From RGIG4608 sp964534905 (lineage in GTDB: Bacteria > Bacillota > Clostridia > Oscillospirales > CAG-272): a stretch of DNA of 16,763 bases. Below the pieces are notes generated by a model, which saw only the letters and a program-made list of their open reading frames with translations, was not told the origin of the DNA and did no database searches. The position numbers and the translations under genes were made by a program. Position 1 is the first letter of the stretch. Every line of letters begins with the position of its first letter. The stretch covers positions 1 through 16,763 of the forward strand of contig CAZHPZ010000030.1 in assembly GCA_964534905.1 (NCBI GenBank). Direction: 5' to 3'. Positions 14,401 through 16,763 of the stretch are shown here, piece by piece.

Positions 14401-15418
14401 GCCCTTCCTTCCCGACGGTACACCTCTTGATATAGTTCTTAACCCTCTGGGCGTTCCTTCGCGTATGAATATCGGTCAGGTGCTTGAGGTGCACCTCGGT
14501 ATTGCCGCAAGAAAGCTCGGTTGGAAGATAATGACCCCCGTATTCGACGGTGCGAACGAGAGAGATATCGTTGAGTGTCTTGAAAAGGCGGGACTTTACC
14601 GCGATATCCGTCCCGGTGAGAACGTGCTCGGCAAGGAGCTTATTTCTCTTACGGTTGACGAAAACGGCGAAAAGACAATAGAAAGACTTACGGACGAGCA
14701 GAAGGCAGACAGCGACCTTGTCGCACAGCTTCTTGCCGACGGTAAACTCAGAGTAGTAGACGGTAAGACGACGCTTTACGACGGACGTACGGGAGAGCCC
14801 TTCGATAACCCCGTAACAGTCGGTATTATGTACTACCTCAAGCTCCACCACCTCGTTGACGATAAGATTCACGCACGTTCCAACGGTCCGTACTCTCTTG
14901 TTACTCAGCAGCCTCTCGGCGGTAAGGCGCAGTTCGGCGGTCAGCGTTTCGGAGAGATGGAGGTTTGGGCACTTGAGGCTTACGGCGCGGCCTACACGCT
15001 TCAGGAAATCCTTACCGTTAAGTCTGATGATATCAACGGTAGAAGAAAGGCTTATGAGGCTATTATTAAGGGACAGAATATTCCCACGCCCGGCGTTCCC
15101 GAGTCCTTCAAGGTACTTGTTAAGGAGCTTCAGTCGCTTGCACTTGATATCAGAGTGCTTGACGAAAACGGCGAGGAAATCGAGCTTAATACTCTTTGCG
15201 CGGAGGAGGAGACACCCGTTTACTCAACGAGAGCGTTCAATCCCGCTTCCGACGACGATGAGAGCTTCGAGCAGTACGTCGAGACCGACGATGTTGAGGA
15301 TAACTTCATCATCGAGGATGCCGAAAACGGCGAGGACGGCGACGACGGCGATATTGATATGTTCGGTGACGTTTTTGAGGATGCTTTCTCGGATTCGTAT
15401 ACCGATGACGAAGAATAA
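11432..15418 (+). CDS. rpoB: DNA-directed RNA polymerase, beta subunit
   Basis: The beta subunit forms one jaw and part of the active centre of RNA polymerase. The 1328-residue product carries the rifampicin-binding region GSSQLSQFMDQNNPLAEL with the usual sensitive residues Asp520, His530 and Ser535 (E. coli 516, 526, 531). It also has CPIETPEGPNIGLISYL, GYNYEDAVLLNE, the active-site segment GDKMAGRHGNKG (968-979) and the C-terminal GGKAQFGGQRFGEMEVWALE. It is longer than the Bacillus protein (about 1190), partly from an acidic C-terminal tail: the last 55 residues have 27 Asp or Glu and no Lys or Arg. The ATG at 11432 gives MINIREQKQGKTTRMSF, matching family N-termini; a GTG at 11384 lies in the structured leader and is rejected. 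rpoC follows after 18 bases. Confidence 0.98.
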   Translation: MINIREQKQGKTTRMSFSKNRSTLELPNLVEIQTESFKWFLDEGLAEVLRDVSPITDFSGNLSIEFVSYSIDTKPKYSIEECKERDVNYAAPLKVNVRLTNKQTGEVKQSDIFMGELPIMTETGTFVINGAERVIVSQIIRSPGMYYSTEIDKTGKRMYASTVIPYRGAWLEYETDTNNVIWVRIDKNRKVPITMLIRALGVLPVEDSGKNPEYRSTIETREDIYEIFGEDEMLAATFEKDESEELAARNHTSAGVEALKEIYKRLRPGEPPLVESAYTLLNNYFFDPRRYDIQPVGRYKFDKKLAISDRIVDHKLASDAISPITGEVICEAGTVITREVADAIEHAAVNSVSLELDNGDVVKVFSNNTLEPEYIIGTDLKDCGVREKVKVNALLALMEEVGGDIDALKEAVKLNLATLCPKHITKDDIFASINYLLGLTHDIGKYDDIDHLGNRRIRSVGEQLQNQMRIGFSRMDKIIKERMTTQDNEKLTPQALINIRPIVTVIREFFGSSQLSQFMDQNNPLAELTHKRRLSALGPGGLSRDRASFDVRDVHYTHYGRMCPIETPEGPNIGLISYLTTYAKISEYGFIMAPYRKVKHVEENGVMRHYVTDEVEYMTADVEDNYIVAQANEPLDENSCFIRNRVTARDKTEIIEVDVASVDYMDVSPKMVVSVATACIPFLENDDNSRALMGSNMQKQAVPLMVTDSPIVGTGMEYKAAVDSGVVIASKVAGTVDYVDADKIVILCDDGHKETYNLIKFKRTNQSTCFNQRPIVAHGERVEVGQVIADGPATDAGELSLGKNALIGFMTWEGYNYEDAVLLNEKLVRDDVYTSIHIEEYTHDARDTKLGPEEITREIPNVGDDALKDLNAEGIVKKGTEVRAGDILVGKITPKGETELTSEERLLRAIFGEKAREVRDTSLRVPHGESGIVVDVKVFSHENGDELPAGVNKSVRIYLAQKRKISVGDKMAGRHGNKGVVSRILPPEDMPFLPDGTPLDIVLNPLGVPSRMNIGQVLEVHLGIAARKLGWKIMTPVFDGANERDIVECLEKAGLYRDIRPGENVLGKELISLTVDENGEKTIERLTDEQKADSDLVAQLLADGKLRVVDGKTTLYDGRTGEPFDNPVTVGIMYYLKLHHLVDDKIHARSNGPYSLVTQQPLGGKAQFGGQRFGEMEVWALEAYGAAYTLQEILTVKSDDINGRRKAYEAIIKGQNIPTPGVPESFKVLVKELQSLALDIRVLDENGEEIELNTLCAEEETPVYSTRAFNPASDDDESFEQYVETDDVEDNFIIEDAENGEDGDDGDIDMFGDVFEDAFSDSYTDDEE

Positions 15419-15436
15419 TTAGGGAGGAGATATATA

Positions 15437-16763
15437 ATGGAGCATTCAGAATTTAATTCCATAAAAATAGGTCTTGCATCTCCTGAAATGATAAGAGAGT
15501 GGTCTTACGGCGAGGTCACAAAGCCCGAGACTATCAATTACAGAACACTTAAAGCAGAGATCGGCGGTCTTTTCTGCGAGCGTATCTTCGGTCCGACAAA
15601 GGACGGCGCTTGTATGTGCGGAAAATACAAGAACGTGCACAATAAGGGCGTCCATAAATGCGAAAAATGTGGCGTAGATGTTACAACCAAAAAGGTAAGA
15701 CGTGAAAGAATGGGACATATCGAGCTTGCGACTCCCATCTGTCACATCTGGTATTTCAAGGCTATTCCCGCAAGAATACCGCTTATCCTTGACATTTCCC
15801 CCAAGCATCTTGAGCAGGTTCTCTATTTTGCGGAGAACGTAGTGCTTGATCCCGGTGACACACCCCTTGTAAAGGGAATGGTGCTCGGTGAAAAGCAGTA
15901 TGCGGAATACCGCGAGATGTACGGAAATGCCTTCAGAGCCGGAATGGGCGCCGAGGCTATCAAGGAGCTTCTTCAGGGAATAGACGTAAACGAGCTTTCC
16001 GCCGAGCTTAAGGCGGAGCTGCTCGTTGCTAAGGGACAGAAGAAATCGAGAGTTATCAAGCGTCTTGAAATAGTAGAGGCGTTCAGAAAATCGGGTAATA
16101 AGCTTGAGTGGATGATACTTGACGTTATTCCCGTTCTTCCTCCCGATATCCGTCCTATGGTACAGCTTGACGGCGGACGCTTTGCCGCTTCCGACCTTAA
16201 CGAGCTTTACCGCAGAGTTATAAGCCGTAACAACAGACTTAAAAAGCTGCTTGAAATCCGTACTCCCGACATCGTTATCAGAAACGAGAAGCGTATGCTT
16301 CAGGAGGCGGTAGACGCACTTATAGATAACGGCAGACGCGGAAAGCCCGTAACGGGCCCCTCGAACCGTGCCCTCAAGTCTCTTTCCGAGATGCTCAGAG
16401 GTAAGCAGGGTCGTTTCCGTCAGAACCTTCTCGGTAAGCGTGTCGACTACTCGGGACGTTCCGTTATCGTCGTAGGTCCTAACCTTAAGATCTACCAGTG
16501 CGGTCTTCCCAAGGAAATGGCACTTGAGCTCTTCAAGCCCTTTATAGTTAAGCGTCTCTCCGAAATGGGCAAGGCTGCTAACGTTAAGGAGGCTCAGAAG
16601 AAGATAGATAAGGCATATATGTACCCCGAGGTATATGATGCCCTTGAAAATGTTATTAAGGAGCACCCCGTAATGCTCAACCGTGCGCCCACGCTTCACC
16701 GCTTGTCTATTCAGGCGTTCGAGCCGGTGCTCGTTGAGGGACGTGCAATCAAGCTTCACCCGC
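15437..16763 (+). CDS. rpoC: DNA-directed RNA polymerase, beta' subunit, N-terminal 442 codons; 3' end outside the window
   Basis: The beta' subunit carries the catalytic magnesium site and the clamp of RNA polymerase. Visible are the N-terminal SIKIGLASPEMIREWSYGEV, the zinc-binding site with Cys59, Cys61, Cys75 and Cys78, KVRRERMGHIELATPICHIW, the clamp helices, and the lid and fork region LGKRVDYSGRSVIVVGPNL. The frame is open to base 16763, ending RAIKLHP, just before where the catalytic NADFDGD motif is expected. The spacing between the zinc-site cysteine pairs is 13 residues, one more than in the E. coli and Bacillus proteins. GGGAGGAG lies before the ATG, and the 18-base gap to rpoB indicates one operon. 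Confidence 0.98.
   Translation, partial: MEHSEFNSIKIGLASPEMIREWSYGEVTKPETINYRTLKAEIGGLFCERIFGPTKDGACMCGKYKNVHNKGVHKCEKCGVDVTTKKVRRERMGHIELATPICHIWYFKAIPARIPLILDISPKHLEQVLYFAENVVLDPGDTPLVKGMVLGEKQYAEYREMYGNAFRAGMGAEAIKELLQGIDVNELSAELKAELLVAKGQKKSRVIKRLEIVEAFRKSGNKLEWMILDVIPVLPPDIRPMVQLDGGRFAASDLNELYRRVISRNNRLKKLLEIRTPDIVIRNEKRMLQEAVDALIDNGRRGKPVTGPSNRALKSLSEMLRGKQGRFRQNLLGKRVDYSGRSVIVVGPNLKIYQCGLPKEMALELFKPFIVKRLSEMGKAANVKEAQKKIDKAYMYPEVYDALENVIKEHPVMLNRAPTLHRLSIQAFEPVLVEGRAIKLHP

Overview
The window reads as chromosomal housekeeping DNA from a member of the Bacillota, class Clostridia, probably an uncultured gut lineage near the Oscillospirales or Christensenellales. The evidence is the gene order rpsO-pnp next to an FtsK/SpoIIIE gene, the recA-recX pair, Clostridia-like RpoB and RpoC, strong AGGAGG ribosome binding sites, consensus sigma-A promoters with 17-base spacers, and lipoprotein-like SH3 proteins with threonine linkers. 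The taxon is an inference from these traits; no sequence search was made.

Layout, left to right. Bases 1-2045 (minus) hold rpsO followed by the first 530 codons of pnp, whose leader can fold into a very long hairpin. Bases 2255-3081 (minus) hold two half-size TauE/SafE-type membrane proteins in tandem. Bases 3180-5939 (plus) hold a full-length FtsK/SpoIIIE DNA translocase with its own promoter. It converges on recX across a perfect 16-bp bidirectional terminator. Bases 5983-7749 (minus) are the recA-recX operon behind a perfect TTGACA-17-TATAAT promoter. Bases 8000-10598 (minus) hold two related cell-surface proteins with an N-terminal anchor, polythreonine linkers, a Cys/His/Asp motif and bacterial SH3 domains; each has its own promoter and terminator. 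Bases 10784-11047 (minus) are rpsT with a TTG start. A 384-base divergent intergenic region separates it from rpoB (11432-15418, plus) and the first 442 codons of rpoC (from 15437, plus), which run off the right edge.

How the genes work together. Most of the window serves core information processing: transcription (rpoB, rpoC), translation (rpsO, rpsT), RNA turnover (pnp), recombination and repair (recA, recX) and chromosome segregation (ftsK). The accessory element is the pair of SH3 proteins between recA and rpsT, plus the TauE/SafE pair. I find no mobile element, CRISPR array, tRNA or rRNA. No obviously new multi-gene system is visible. The parts most worth a second look are the structured leaders of pnp and rpoB, the metal-ligand-like motif and repeat structure of the SH3 proteins, and the absence of a recognisable SOS box at recA.
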